Positions 26,213 through 34,084 of a stretch of DNA of 39,014 bases are shown piece by piece; position 1 is the stretch's first letter, and the number at the start of each line of letters is the position of its first letter. Position numbers and translations under genes: made by a program. The stretch is from a virus: the IMG/VR virus record IMGVR_UViG_3300000117_000073, positions 1-39,014 of that record; one strand, written 5' to 3'. The notes under the pieces are model-generated. The model was not told the origin of the DNA. It searched no databases and worked only from the letters and a program-made list of their open reading frames with translations.

Positions 26213-27417
26213 TTCTTGCCCACTACTCCCGCTACTAATAGCGGTGTAGCATCCTCATAAAACATCCATGGCTTTTCATCGTTTTCTGTTCCACCTTGAG
26301 GTGCTGTACCTGTATCTTTATTTGGTGTAGCACCCATTTTGTCTTTGGCTTCGTTCTCTACGCCCGCTTTTGCCAATTTATCCAATTTACGCATAAGAGC
26401 TTCAATCTTTTTCTTTAGACCGATAATTTCTGTTCTGCTTAAACTATCAAAACCGCTTTTTGCTTTTGTCATTAGTGGATCAACTGCACCAAGAGGGTCG
26501 CCAAGATCCTTATCTGTAAGTTTATCGGGTTTTCTTGCATCTTCCCTCATAGGCATAGGCATCCTTGTTCCCATTTTAGGAGAAGATGGTAACTGCGTTC
26601 CTTTACCTTGAGGCATTCCGCCACCCATAGGACTTGCACCCATAGGACTTGGATTCTTCATACGTTTGTTTGATTGTTGTTGATTATATTGTCCGGGATT
26701 GCGGAACTTAAGAGGCATTTGTCCTTGAGACATCCCCCCGCTTGGCGGTGGTGAACGGCCTTTAGGCATAGGCATTTTCTTGCTTGGCTTTTTCTTAGCT
26801 CTACCCTTTTTCTTGGCCTTACCTTTCTTTGCAGGTCTTTTGTTAGACTTTTTATCACGCTTGTTTGATTTTTTCTTAGGTTTTTCATCATCCTCATCAT
26901 CTTCGTATTTGCGTGACTTAAACCTCTCTTTTGCAGCTTTCAATAAACTCTCAGACTTACCAAATGAGTTTGTTGTTCCTCGCCCGTAATTCACATACGG
27001 TGTATCACTTCTAACCGTGCCTCTATGTGCGCCAGCTGAAAATGATAATCCCCTTGCCCCTAAATCAACCCCCAATCTTGATTCAAGAAGCTTGTTTTCA
27101 TCTTCAAATCTTGGTGAACGCTCAATTACATCAGACATTACTTCTGGTTTAATTTGAATATGTTGTAATCCCGGCAACAATTCTCTCATAGCCTTTTCTC
27201 GTCTTTTATCGGGGTCTGCTTGTTCTCTGCTTTCTGTATCCTCAGTAGTGTTGCGTGAGTTATGAGCTAAATCATCATCATCCTCATTAGGATTGATTTG
27301 AAGATCTAATACTTCTCTCGGATTGAAACCACCTGTATGTTCTTGTGTTCTTGGTCGCCATAAGTTACCTACATCACGGGGATTAGCCGATACTTTGAGA
27401 ATATCGTCATCACTCAT
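26209..27417 (-). CDS. Highly basic protein, likely nucleic-acid binding
   Basis: This 402-residue protein has a central Lys/Pro-rich region around residues 170-250 (KKPKKKSNKRDKKSNKR, then KKGKAKKKGRAKKKPSKKM), like histone or capsid-internal DNA-condensing tails. It is followed by Met/Pro/Gly/Gln-rich sequence. The last 90 residues include a helix (RTEIIGLKKKIEALMRKLDK). It overlaps neighbours by ATGA on both sides. DNA compaction in the head is a plausible role. Alternatively it is a disordered scaffold. No defined domain is seen. Confidence 0.65.
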   Translation of the reverse strand: MSDDDILKVSANPRDVGNLWRPRTQEHTGGFNPREVLDLQINPNEDDDDLAHNSRNTTEDTESREQADPDKRREKAMRELLPGLQHIQIKPEVMSDVIERSPRFEDENKLLESRLGVDLGARGLSFSAGAHRGTVRSDTPYVNYGRGTTNSFGKSESLLKAAKERFKSRKYEDDEDDEKPKKKSNKRDKKSNKRPAKKGKAKKKGRAKKKPSKKMPMPKGRSPPPSGGMSQGQMPLKFRNPGQYNQQQSNKRMKNPSPMGASPMGGGMPQGKGTQLPSSPKMGTRMPMPMREDARKPDKLTDKDLGDPLGAVDPLMTKAKSGFDSLSRTEIIGLKKKIEALMRKLDKLAKAGVENEAKDKMGATPNKDTGTAPQGGTENDEKPWMFYEDATPLLVAGVVGKK

Positions 27418-27911
27418 TTATACATCGCCCCTTTAGGATTGTTTTTGTAATCAAGCTCTAATCTTGCCCTATCTCTTTCAAGTTGTTTGATTGTTTTGAA
27501 AGAAGTGGCTACACGCATCGGCAAATTAAGATACCAATGAGAAAGAGATGGAACTTTTGCATAGGATTTAGCTAGTGGAACATAGGCTTGTTTAAGCTTA
27601 TTCATTTCCTTCATTACATCAACAAAATCTGCTTTTTCTTCGTTTTCATAATCTAAGAACGAATATATAGCAAAACGAGTAGTCAGATTTTTTGTGTATA
27701 ATTCCTCAGCAATCTCATTAGCCATATCTAATAAACCAAAGGGGGTCATTGATTCAACCCATTCTTGAACTACATAATCCATAGCATCAAGCAAATCCAT
27801 CAACCCAGTCCAATCAGAAGGTATATCCCCGTGTAAAACATCTTCATAGTTGCTGTAAGGTCCTTCTTTGAGCTGTAACTCTTCTGGTCTTTTACCGATA
27901 TGAAAACTCAT
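27414..27911 (-). CDS. Unknown helical protein
   Basis: This 165-residue protein is mostly helical (WTGLMDLLDAMDYVVQEWVE, then EMNKLKQAYVPLAKSYAKVP) and ends in a charged helix (TIKQLERDRARLELDYKNN). It has no cysteines, signal or membrane segment. Four-base overlaps link it to the zinc-finger gene upstream and the basic protein downstream. The family is not recognised. Confidence 0.68.
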   Translation of the reverse strand: MSFHIGKRPEELQLKEGPYSNYEDVLHGDIPSDWTGLMDLLDAMDYVVQEWVESMTPFGLLDMANEIAEELYTKNLTTRFAIYSFLDYENEEKADFVDVMKEMNKLKQAYVPLAKSYAKVPSLSHWYLNLPMRVATSFKTIKQLERDRARLELDYKNNPKGAMYK

Positions 27912-28618
27912 TCATCCATCACCCCTGCTTCTGCTAACATTTGTCGGATAACTCTCCACTCTTCAGGGGCCTTCTCCGAGAAATACTGTTGCATTATGCT
28001 AATCACAGACACGCTTTCAACCTTATCCACTTCTTTGAGTTTATCCATCCATTTCGCAAGCTCCCCAAGAGTTTCACGAACTTCCCGGTGCATTTTAATC
28101 GCCAAATCTAAATCTTTACTAGAAACCATATCAGGATTTTCTAACATTTGTTCTTCTAACCTATCTAAGTGTAATGAAAATAAAGAATCCATTCTATTCA
28201 TATTCTTTTCAACACGATTCAAACTGTCATTAGTTGTCTGAATTGCTTTCGGTATAACTTCAATATTAGCTTGGCGTTGAATTAATGGTTTTGTATGTTT
28301 TTCCATGTGGTGAGAAATAGTCAATTCAGGAATATCTAATTCTTCTGAAAAATCAATTATAGTAGCTCTATGGTCAAGGATTGCTGTTTCTATTTCTATT
28401 CTTTCAGGGTGCGTACATACAGGGCAATCTACGTTTGATTCGTTGAAAAAAGCACCTGCATGATTTCTCATGTGCCTATGAGCAACACCATTAGCCCAAC
28501 CTTGATCTCTATCAATGTCATTAGTATCAAGACAACCAGCTCGCACATCTAATTCAAGTGAATCTCTTTCGGGATGTTGGCAGAAAGGACAATTCTTGCG
28601 TATCCGCCTACCACTCAT
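27908..28618 (-). CDS. Tandem CxxC-HxxxH DNA-binding protein (possible small terminase)
   Basis: This 236-residue protein carries two related modules. The first has CPFCQHPERDSLELD (Cys10, Cys13) with His49 and His53; the second has CPVCTHPERIEIETAI (Cys65, Cys68) with His104 and His108 in ISHHMEKH. Each looks like a zinc-stabilised helix-turn-helix, a type seen in phage DNA-binding proteins. The second half has a long coiled region (NRVEKNMNRMDSLFSLHLDR, then DLAIKMHREVRETLGELAKW) suited to oligomerisation. DNA-binding plus oligomer architecture fits a terminase small subunit, but the gene is six kilobases from the large subunit, so this remains a hypothesis. Confidence 0.75.
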   Translation of the reverse strand: MSGRRIRKNCPFCQHPERDSLELDVRAGCLDTNDIDRDQGWANGVAHRHMRNHAGAFFNESNVDCPVCTHPERIEIETAILDHRATIIDFSEELDIPELTISHHMEKHTKPLIQRQANIEVIPKAIQTTNDSLNRVEKNMNRMDSLFSLHLDRLEEQMLENPDMVSSKDLDLAIKMHREVRETLGELAKWMDKLKEVDKVESVSVISIMQQYFSEKAPEEWRVIRQMLAEAGVMDE

Positions 28619-28649
28619 GTGTTGAGTGATGTTATACCATCGTTATTGG

Positions 28650-29096
28650 CTATTGCCCTTCAAACTTGCGTAAATGTATTCCACAATAACCCTTTTCTGA
28701 TTTATCAGATATACGCCTCTTACACCTATCACCAGATGATGTATGAGCTACACACCGTTCTGCATCAGTAGGATTTCTATAACATTCAACACATACACCC
28801 GTTTGATATTTTGATTTCTTTTTTAGTGCTTTGCCGCATCTAACGCAAGCTCTTTTTGTTGGTTTCCCGTCTTTAGGTGGGGTAGGCAAAAACGAATCAG
28901 CTAAACCATGTAAATCGTCAAGATTTATTTTCCCATCATTGTTTCTATCAAGAGTTTTCTTAGCTACAGCCTTTACATCTTGAAAATTAACTTTACCATC
29001 TTTATTGTAATCAAAAGGCGAATATTGTTGTTGGCGATAGTGTGCAACGGTAGGGGGTCGGTAGGGCCCCGCCATCGCCATAGATGGGGGGCTCAT
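28650..29096 (-). CDS. Two EF-hand loops plus zinc-finger protein
   Basis: This 148-residue protein has two calcium-binding loops, DYNKDGKVNFQD (29-40) and DRNNDGKINLDD (50-61), spaced like a dockerin or paired EF-hand. A zinc ribbon follows with CVRCG (84, 87) and CVECY (102, 105), and then CVAHTSSGDRCKRRI to GYCGIH (115, 125, 138, 141), a pattern known from small phage and bacterial zinc domains. It overlaps the membrane protein gene upstream by ATGA. Calcium-dependent protein binding is likely; partners are unknown. Confidence 0.78.
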   Translation of the reverse strand: MSPPSMAMAGPYRPPTVAHYRQQQYSPFDYNKDGKVNFQDVKAVAKKTLDRNNDGKINLDDLHGLADSFLPTPPKDGKPTKRACVRCGKALKKKSKYQTGVCVECYRNPTDAERCVAHTSSGDRCKRRISDKSEKGYCGIHLRKFEGQ

Positions 29097-29356
29097 CGAA
29101 AAGCAGCGTATTGCCTAACTGCTAAAAAGAATGTTAAAAACACGCCCATAATAGCAACCATTGAAAATGTAGGATCCATTGTTGGACCCTTCCATAGCAT
29201 TACTGATGTAATTAAAAGCATAAACGATATAATGAAAATCATCGTTGCACTTTCAACTAACATCTTATTTGGTGCAAACATCTCCATTGTCGTGTCAGCC
29301 ATTGTTGTTCCATAAGGTGTGCTATCTCTTCTTTCTCTCTCGTCATTCCTTTGCAT
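29093..29356 (-). CDS. Small two-helix membrane protein
   Basis: This 87-residue protein has a charged N-terminus and two membrane segments, about residues 37-54 (ATMIFIISFMLLITSVML) and 63-81 (TFSMVAIMGVFLTFFLAVRQ). A GAGGTG site precedes the ATG. Size and topology are compatible with a holin-like protein or a virion membrane factor. Two other small membrane proteins and a GTPase lie close upstream. Confidence 0.72.
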   Translation of the reverse strand: MQRNDERERRDSTPYGTTMADTTMEMFAPNKMLVESATMIFIISFMLLITSVMLWKGPTMDPTFSMVAIMGVFLTFFLAVRQYAAFR

Positions 29357-29365
29357 ATTAACACC

Positions 29366-30010
29366 TCAGAGTAAAGCTCCAGCACCCATCATAGCACCCA
29401 TGCCGCCTTGATTTTGCATTTGCTGACCTAGAACATTTCCTATCAAGCTGCCGAAGAATCCCGGTTGGTTATTCATCATAGGGTTATGAGCTTGGAGAAG
29501 CATTTGTGTTTGTTGTTGATTCATCTGAAGCTGTTGTTGAGCAGATTGACGAATTGTTTGAAGAGATAAAGATAGGTTTTCAGGCGATAGAGTGGCTATA
29601 TTAGAAGGAAGTGTAGTCATATCTAAACTAAGTTTTCCATCTTCCCCTGCGGCAAGTTGAACATTTGCGAAAAAGTCTTTAAGAGATAAAGCCATTATTT
29701 CGCCCATAAGATCCATAATCATACTAAATTGATTAGCTACTATGAATGCGCTTATAGGGTCATAATACTGCAACAATCTTGATGTGGCTATGACAGGATC
29801 ATTAGCCATTTGTTGCATCATAGGATTTTGACCCGCCATTTGCATTTGCATCGGGTCCATCATTCCGTTTGACATTCCATATCCATTATTCATTCCGTTC
29901 ATTCCGTTCATTCCTCCCATAGCACCCATTCCTCCCATAGCACCCATATTATTTGATGCACCGAATTGTTGCGTAGGGGCTTCATTACCTCTGTTAAATA
30001 GCCAACCCAT
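29366..30010 (-). CDS. Met/Gly/Gln-rich protein
   Basis: This 214-residue protein has repeats of MGAMGG and MNGMNG near residues 22-45, then an ordered helical core (ARL-like segment SRLLQYYDPISAFIVANQFS, then DLMGEIMALSLKDFFANVQL) and a Gln/Met-rich tail. The ATG has a GGAGAG site upstream. Composition resembles low-complexity virion proteins nearby. Function is unknown. Confidence 0.68.
   Translation of the reverse strand: MGWLFNRGNEAPTQQFGASNNMGAMGGMGAMGGMNGMNGMNNGYGMSNGMMDPMQMQMAGQNPMMQQMANDPVIATSRLLQYYDPISAFIVANQFSMIMDLMGEIMALSLKDFFANVQLAAGEDGKLSLDMTTLPSNIATLSPENLSLSLQTIRQSAQQQLQMNQQQTQMLLQAHNPMMNNQPGFFGSLIGNVLGQQMQNQGGMGAMMGAGALL
29890..29948. repeat. Short repeats encoding Met-Gly and Met-Asn-Gly units
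   Basis: Two adjacent small repeats, one of nine-base attccgttc-type units and one of about 15-base units, encode GMNGMNGMN and GAMGGMGAMGG within the gene at 29366-30010. Confidence 0.7.
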
Positions 30011-30023
30011 TATTCTCTCTCCA

Positions 30024-31022
30024 TTATGTTATTTGTTGTTGTCCCTGCGTATTTGTCTGAGGACTCTGATTTACCGCTGGTTGCGATTGTGGTATTGTAT
30101 TTGGGGTCATATTAGGTATTACTGCACCATTTTGAAGCCCTATTGCTTGTCTTTGAACCATCGCATCATTTATTTGTAAAGCTCTAAGGTCAAATGTAAC
30201 TGATACCAAATCTGCTACACCAGTTATAGGATTAGGATATTGAGTCAAAACAATTCCTTTCTTATGTTTCGTATCTTGCTGTATCATCTTGAAAAATGGT
30301 TCGTATTTGAGAAGAGAATCTGTTGTTGAACGATTTTGAGCAGAAGAACCGCCCATTAAAGCACCCATACCCGGAACTTTGAGGAACTTTGTTCCTTTAC
30401 TCACAGGTCTTAATCCATCTGCTGTCATTTCATCTTCTTGAACTAATTTTCTTAAAGTGTGATAGATATGTAAATGAGCCGGACATAATGTGCTGTTCAT
30501 CTCATCACCATGATCGCCTCTTGTTCTTGCGTGAGGGATAATTGAATTACCTGTTTCATCATCAAACCAATACAAATCAGCTAGACTGACTTTGCCCGGT
30601 AAATCGTAATCAACAATTTGTGCGTAGTCATTGTCGCCTTCAAGAAATCTTCTTACATCTACCCCGCAACAAGCGCATTCAAAAGTTCCATTATATCTGT
30701 AAATACGCCATAGACCTAGTAAATAACTAGGTGGTTTTAGTGCTTTTCTCAATTTTTTAATATTTTTTCGTCTAGCTTTTTTGGGATTGTCTGGATTTTG
30801 CACTAATTGAACCTCAACTGTGGGTACTACTTCTTCAGTTCCGCCAAAGCCACCTGCCCCACCTGCACTAGCGATTTCTGCCCTTTGTTGGGCTTTTAGC
30901 ATAGGAAAAGCTATTCCTGTATTAGTAGCAACTAGCTTCAATTGTTCGTCAGATAAACCTGCTAATTTTGCGTTTGCCATACCGCCCATCCATGTCGGTA
31001 GGTGATTGCCAGTCCAGCTCAT
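30024..31022 (-). CDS. Protein with central Cys/His zinc domain, HNH-like
   Basis: This 332-residue protein has a CACCGVDV pair near residue 118 followed by PHARTRGDHGDEMNSTLCPAH and IYH about 50 residues later. The spacing of Cys-x2-Cys, His, Asn and Cys-x2-His is reminiscent of an HNH-type zinc fold, but the catalytic His context is not clear. The N-terminal part contains a basic segment (KKARRKNIKKLRKALKPP) and the C-terminus is Gln/Asn/Pro-rich. It could be a degenerate nuclease or a structural zinc protein. It lies just downstream of the GTPase gene. Confidence 0.65.
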   Translation of the reverse strand: MSWTGNHLPTWMGGMANAKLAGLSDEQLKLVATNTGIAFPMLKAQQRAEIASAGGAGGFGGTEEVVPTVEVQLVQNPDNPKKARRKNIKKLRKALKPPSYLLGLWRIYRYNGTFECACCGVDVRRFLEGDNDYAQIVDYDLPGKVSLADLYWFDDETGNSIIPHARTRGDHGDEMNSTLCPAHLHIYHTLRKLVQEDEMTADGLRPVSKGTKFLKVPGMGALMGGSSAQNRSTTDSLLKYEPFFKMIQQDTKHKKGIVLTQYPNPITGVADLVSVTFDLRALQINDAMVQRQAIGLQNGAVIPNMTPNTIPQSQPAVNQSPQTNTQGQQQIT

Positions 31023-31065
31023 GTTAGCTATCCCAACCTTGACAAGTAATTGAATGTATGCTGTT

Positions 31066-31794
31066 TCACAGTAGTTCTACAATAGATATTAACACCTTTT
31101 CCACATTTACGCCATGTTGAGCTGAAATAGCATCTATGTCTGCTCTAACCCCAGCTTTTCTCAACCTTCTTAGCTCGTTTCGGAAGGGTGCAACAATAGG
31201 ATGCTCTCTTTGAAGATTCTTAGCCCAAAGATAGTCAGCTTCAGGAGTCCACCAAATATCCATTTTATTTACTAGAAATACTACGACTTTAGGCATATAA
31301 TTACTACGAGATGTTTTCTTTGCTTTTCTTGATATAGCAGTAGATACATCTGTTCTGGTAATGTTATCAATTAAATATTTGAATGAAGCTAACGAATCCT
31401 TAGCAAAAGCCTGACTTGTCAATACTCTATGATCAACCATGAATATGACTATTTCGCATTTGCGACCAAACATATCTTCTATCCATAGATTTCTGAATTG
31501 AGCTTGACCCGCTATATCTGCATTAGAGATTGGTATCCTATCTTTTTTGTATTTGATTAATTTTCTATGAGCTTTAGGAAGTCTAGCTTGTCCGTTCACC
31601 ATAGGATGCGATGTTCGCATCTCAATAGGTATAGGGTCTATATCACCGGGAACGGTCAAATATTGATCTAAAGTGGTCTTACCCGTCATACTTGGTCCGT
31701 ATATTCCGACTTTGTATGGTTTGAGAATACGATAAAACTTCTGTATTGCGTGGACCGAGCTAATGAGCAGATGCCCTGCAATAACCGCACTCAT
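31066..31794 (-). CDS. Ras/Arf-like small GTPase
   Basis: This 242-residue protein has all main GTPase signatures: P-loop GPSMTGKT (residues 33-40), switch II DIAGQ (93-97), NKMD (176-179) for guanine specificity and SA (224-225) as G5. A Gln follows DxxG, as in Ras and Arf. Arrangement and size match the Ras superfamily with a short N-terminal extension. It likely binds and hydrolyses GTP and acts as a switch. Three small membrane proteins lie next to it, so it may act at the membrane. Such a gene is unusual in a tailed-virus structural region. Confidence 0.82.
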   Translation of the reverse strand: MSAVIAGHLLISSVHAIQKFYRILKPYKVGIYGPSMTGKTTLDQYLTVPGDIDPIPIEMRTSHPMVNGQARLPKAHRKLIKYKKDRIPISNADIAGQAQFRNLWIEDMFGRKCEIVIFMVDHRVLTSQAFAKDSLASFKYLIDNITRTDVSTAISRKAKKTSRSNYMPKVVVFLVNKMDIWWTPEADYLWAKNLQREHPIVAPFRNELRRLRKAGVRADIDAISAQHGVNVEKVLISIVELL

Positions 31795-31807
31795 GCGGCC
31801 AGCCTAC

Positions 31808-32029
31808 TTACACACGGCCTTTGAGATATTCCCATAGGCCAATTGGAGATGTACCTAATTCGTCTAATATGATTAGGGCAGCAAAAGTTCCGCCTATTCC
31901 TATTGCTAACGCTACAACAGTCCTGACCCATCCGGCCATACGTTCCATTTTTCTCTCGTAAGAGTTTTCTGCAAGAATCTGAGCCATTTCTGCGGCTTGT
32001 CTTTCCTGTCTTGTCGAAAAAGGCCACAT
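31808..32029 (-). CDS. Small single-span membrane protein
   Basis: This 73-residue protein has a charged N-terminal helix (RQERQAAEMAQILAENSYER) and one membrane segment at about 36-56 (RTVVALAIGIGGTFAALIIL). The ATG has a GGTGG site eight bases upstream. An overlapping ORF in another frame is rejected because it has no plausible protein composition. It lies between the GTPase gene and another membrane protein gene. Confidence 0.7.
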   Translation of the reverse strand: MWPFSTRQERQAAEMAQILAENSYERKMERMAGWVRTVVALAIGIGGTFAALIILDELGTSPIGLWEYLKGRV

Positions 32030-32045
32030 TTAGTTCCCACCTGCT

Positions 32046-32510
32046 TCAGTTGTTGGACTTCCCATCATCCTCATTTGAAGCAGGGGAATTAGGCAAACCA
32101 AATAATTCTGTTCCTTGTGCTGTAGCTTGCATTTGAGCCATTTGGCCTTGTAACTCTTGATAGTATTGTTGTTTCTGCATACGCCTGTTGGTCATTTGCA
32201 TTTGATTTCTGAACCACTTATCATAACTAGCTTCTTTAGAAAACTCAGCTCTCATAGCCATACTATCTCTAATACCACCTACTTGGAATAATACCATTGA
32301 TGTGCATAAGAAACCGAATGCGATTAGTCCGTATTGTAATCCCATCTCACCTGCATTAGCATTAGAGAGATACCAACCCATGTGAGAAATAGCCACAGCT
32401 ACCCCTGTAAGTAAAGATTGCCATAAAAGCATGGCTATCAGATTTACATCTACTCGATTCCCTGTTGATTCTCCTTGCGGTTGCCACATTGGTATTTGTG
32501 TTCCATTCAT
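32046..32510 (-). CDS. Two-span membrane protein with Gln/Met-rich tail
   Basis: This 154-residue protein has two membrane segments, about 22-48 (NLIAMLLWQSLLTGVAVAIS) and 57-78 (LQYGLIAFGFLCTSMVLFQV). After them comes a helical Gln/Met-rich cytoplasmic or lumenal tail (QMTNRRMQKQQYYQELQGQM) and an acidic end. It overlaps the ribbon-helix-helix gene by ATGA. A membrane role in entry, assembly or lysis is possible; nothing more specific is visible. Confidence 0.72.
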   Translation of the reverse strand: MNGTQIPMWQPQGESTGNRVDVNLIAMLLWQSLLTGVAVAISHMGWYLSNANAGEMGLQYGLIAFGFLCTSMVLFQVGGIRDSMAMRAEFSKEASYDKWFRNQMQMTNRRMQKQQYYQELQGQMAQMQATAQGTELFGLPNSPASNEDDGKSNN

Positions 32511-32656
32511 ATTTTTCCTTCCTTCTGCTCATCTATAAGCCTAAAGTAGTGTTGTAACGCATGATTAACATACGATGATTTTGATTCTCTCCCCCTTTCT
32601 TTTTCCATTCTGCGGTATAATTCTTCCCACATCACTACTGAAACGTGTTGGCTCAT
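32507..32656 (-). CDS. Small ribbon-helix-helix protein
   Basis: From ATG at 32656 this is a 49-residue protein: a beta strand (SQHVSVVMWEELYRR) followed by two helices (RMEKERGRESKSSYVNHALQ). This is the CopG/Arc pattern for dimeric DNA-binding repressors. An in-frame start further upstream would overlap the previous gene by 41 bases and add an unrelated sequence, so I reject it. It may regulate the downstream membrane/GTPase genes. Confidence 0.65.
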   Translation of the reverse strand: MSQHVSVVMWEELYRRMEKERGRESKSSYVNHALQHYFRLIDEQKEGKI

Positions 32657-32714
32657 TGTATCGGTCTGAAATATGAGAGCCTTAAGAGAGTTGTTATAGA
32701 TGACAGGGTTGAGG

Positions 32715-33941
32715 TTAGATTTTTCGCATGAATTGTCGTAAATCCAAACCATCATCTATGGTTCGAGCAAATGGTTGATAATTTTCACCGTAATCCAATT
32801 CCATTGGGGGCATATTTGGTCTTGTTTGCATTAAATCAATTGGGCGATTTTTACCACCTTCGGTATGAAGATTGTAACTAATAGGCCCTTCATGTTCCCA
32901 ACAATCTCTACAATCATAATCGTCACAATTACCCCCTAAAACTGAAGCAGGGCAGGTTTTAGATGAAGGATCAATAGATGAAATCTCACTTACTCCTACA
33001 TTTCTCATTTCTTTCAATTCATCTAACAGGCTTGTCACATTAGAAAGACCAAAAATATCATTAATTGTATTATCTGAAGCTTGTCCTATAAAAGGAACAG
33101 ATATTCTAGTTTTCATATTATCTGGAATTGCATCAACACCCCTTTCATCCATTACTTGCTTTACGCCACCCATTTGACGAGTAGGTAGCCAAAACTTGCC
33201 GTGAGGAAGATTTCTTCCTATGTCTATCAATTGAGCAAAATGCTTAGCACCAAAGTTCTTTTTTCTTTCTCCTTTGCCTCTTTGTAAGTCACCACTATCC
33301 ATCCATCTCCAATAAGGTTCACCATCAAACAACATTTGCGCATTTATTCTATCAGATAACGCTGAAGCATATTTTGGATCGTTCCGAGTCAAGCCATGAA
33401 GATTGTCATACATTTGAACCTGTTTGTTGTTCAAAGGATACCTGCCTTTTGTTGCATAACAAGCATGACAACCTGCTGTTTTAATTCCAGCTAATCTCAT
33501 TCCTACATCACAAGTATGAGCTGGGAAGGCCAACGACCCTCCGGGCATCTTTGATGTAAATGAAAAGCCACCGCCAATTAAGTTCTCAGCTAACTGCTTT
33601 TGTTTTCTGCCCGTCAAATCAGTAAGGTCGCTCAATGGTGCTATTGTTTGAGGTTCATCTGTTATCCAATCAACCCTATTTTCATCGAGATATTGATTTA
33701 ATTTATCTTTATTTGAAAGTATCCAATTGAAAGTGCTTCTATCGTTTTTACTCCAAGGCTCTTGACCACCAAATCTCTTACTCCAATGCCCCATTTCTCC
33801 CTTATCACCGTATGCTTTTAACAACAAATTAGCCGTGTAAGCAACAATATTGTTGTCAGAATCGCATAGAGCTTTTACTATCAACCAAGCCTCTTCAAAA
33901 GAGTCAAGGCTATCACCCATAATAAACTGTTGAGAGCCCAT
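32715..33941 (-). CDS. GP88-like protein with N-terminal tag
   Basis: This 408-residue protein starts with the recurring tag (DSFEEAWLIVK at residues 13-23). The rest matches what I know of the GP88 family of phage proteins: a Cys cluster with GCHACYATKGRYPL near 157, WRWMDSGDLQ near 214 and GKFWLPTRQMGG near 247, then CPASV and CDDYDCRDCW near the C-terminus. GP88 proteins are phage accessory proteins of poorly known function. The conserved Cys positions suggest bound metal. A second in-frame ATG lies at residue 8. The tag joins it to the group of tagged proteins. Confidence 0.78.
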   Translation of the reverse strand: MGSQQFIMGDSLDSFEEAWLIVKALCDSDNNIVAYTANLLLKAYGDKGEMGHWSKRFGGQEPWSKNDRSTFNWILSNKDKLNQYLDENRVDWITDEPQTIAPLSDLTDLTGRKQKQLAENLIGGGFSFTSKMPGGSLAFPAHTCDVGMRLAGIKTAGCHACYATKGRYPLNNKQVQMYDNLHGLTRNDPKYASALSDRINAQMLFDGEPYWRWMDSGDLQRGKGERKKNFGAKHFAQLIDIGRNLPHGKFWLPTRQMGGVKQVMDERGVDAIPDNMKTRISVPFIGQASDNTINDIFGLSNVTSLLDELKEMRNVGVSEISSIDPSSKTCPASVLGGNCDDYDCRDCWEHEGPISYNLHTEGGKNRPIDLMQTRPNMPPMELDYGENYQPFARTIDDGLDLRQFMRKI

Positions 33942-33944
33942 TCA

Positions 33945-34025
33945 TCAAAAGATTACCGCACTATTCATAATGAATTGTAAAGAATAGTAAAACTGCGGGA
34001 GGAAGCTGACTCGTCTATCGTTCAT
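33945..34025 (-). CDS. Possible 26-residue mini-ORF upstream of the GP88-like gene
   Basis: The ATG at 34025 has an AGGGGA site about six bases upstream, and the TGA ends three bases before the next ATG, as expected for coupled genes. The product is short and hydrophobic toward its C-terminus (PQFYYSLQFIMNSAVIF). It could be a leader peptide or simply chance. The gap from 34026 to 34084 holds no other gene, only an AT-rich AAAATATG stretch. Confidence 0.3.
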   Translation of the reverse strand: MNDRRVSFLPQFYYSLQFIMNSAVIF

Positions 34026-34084
34026 GATGTTCCCCTAAAGTATGGCTGCAATAACATATTTTCTTTCCTAGCTTCCTTTCGCAC

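Noticed and set aside
26780-26989. Plus-strand ORF with hydrophobic residues, membrane-like
   Set aside because: It is the antisense of the Lys-rich region, where Lys codons read backward give Phe and Leu.
28619-28649. TATA-like GGTATAAC before the gene at 28618
   Set aside because: It is only about 14-20 bases from the ATG, too close for a leaderless archaeal promoter, and could be chance.
30024-31022. Calling this protein an HNH endonuclease
   Set aside because: Cys and His spacing is similar but the catalytic signature is incomplete, so only an HNH-like zinc domain is stated.
31791-32027. Alternative minus-strand frame over the small membrane protein
   Set aside because: It has a Cys/Arg/Asn-rich random composition, whereas the other frame has a membrane helix and a Shine-Dalgarno.
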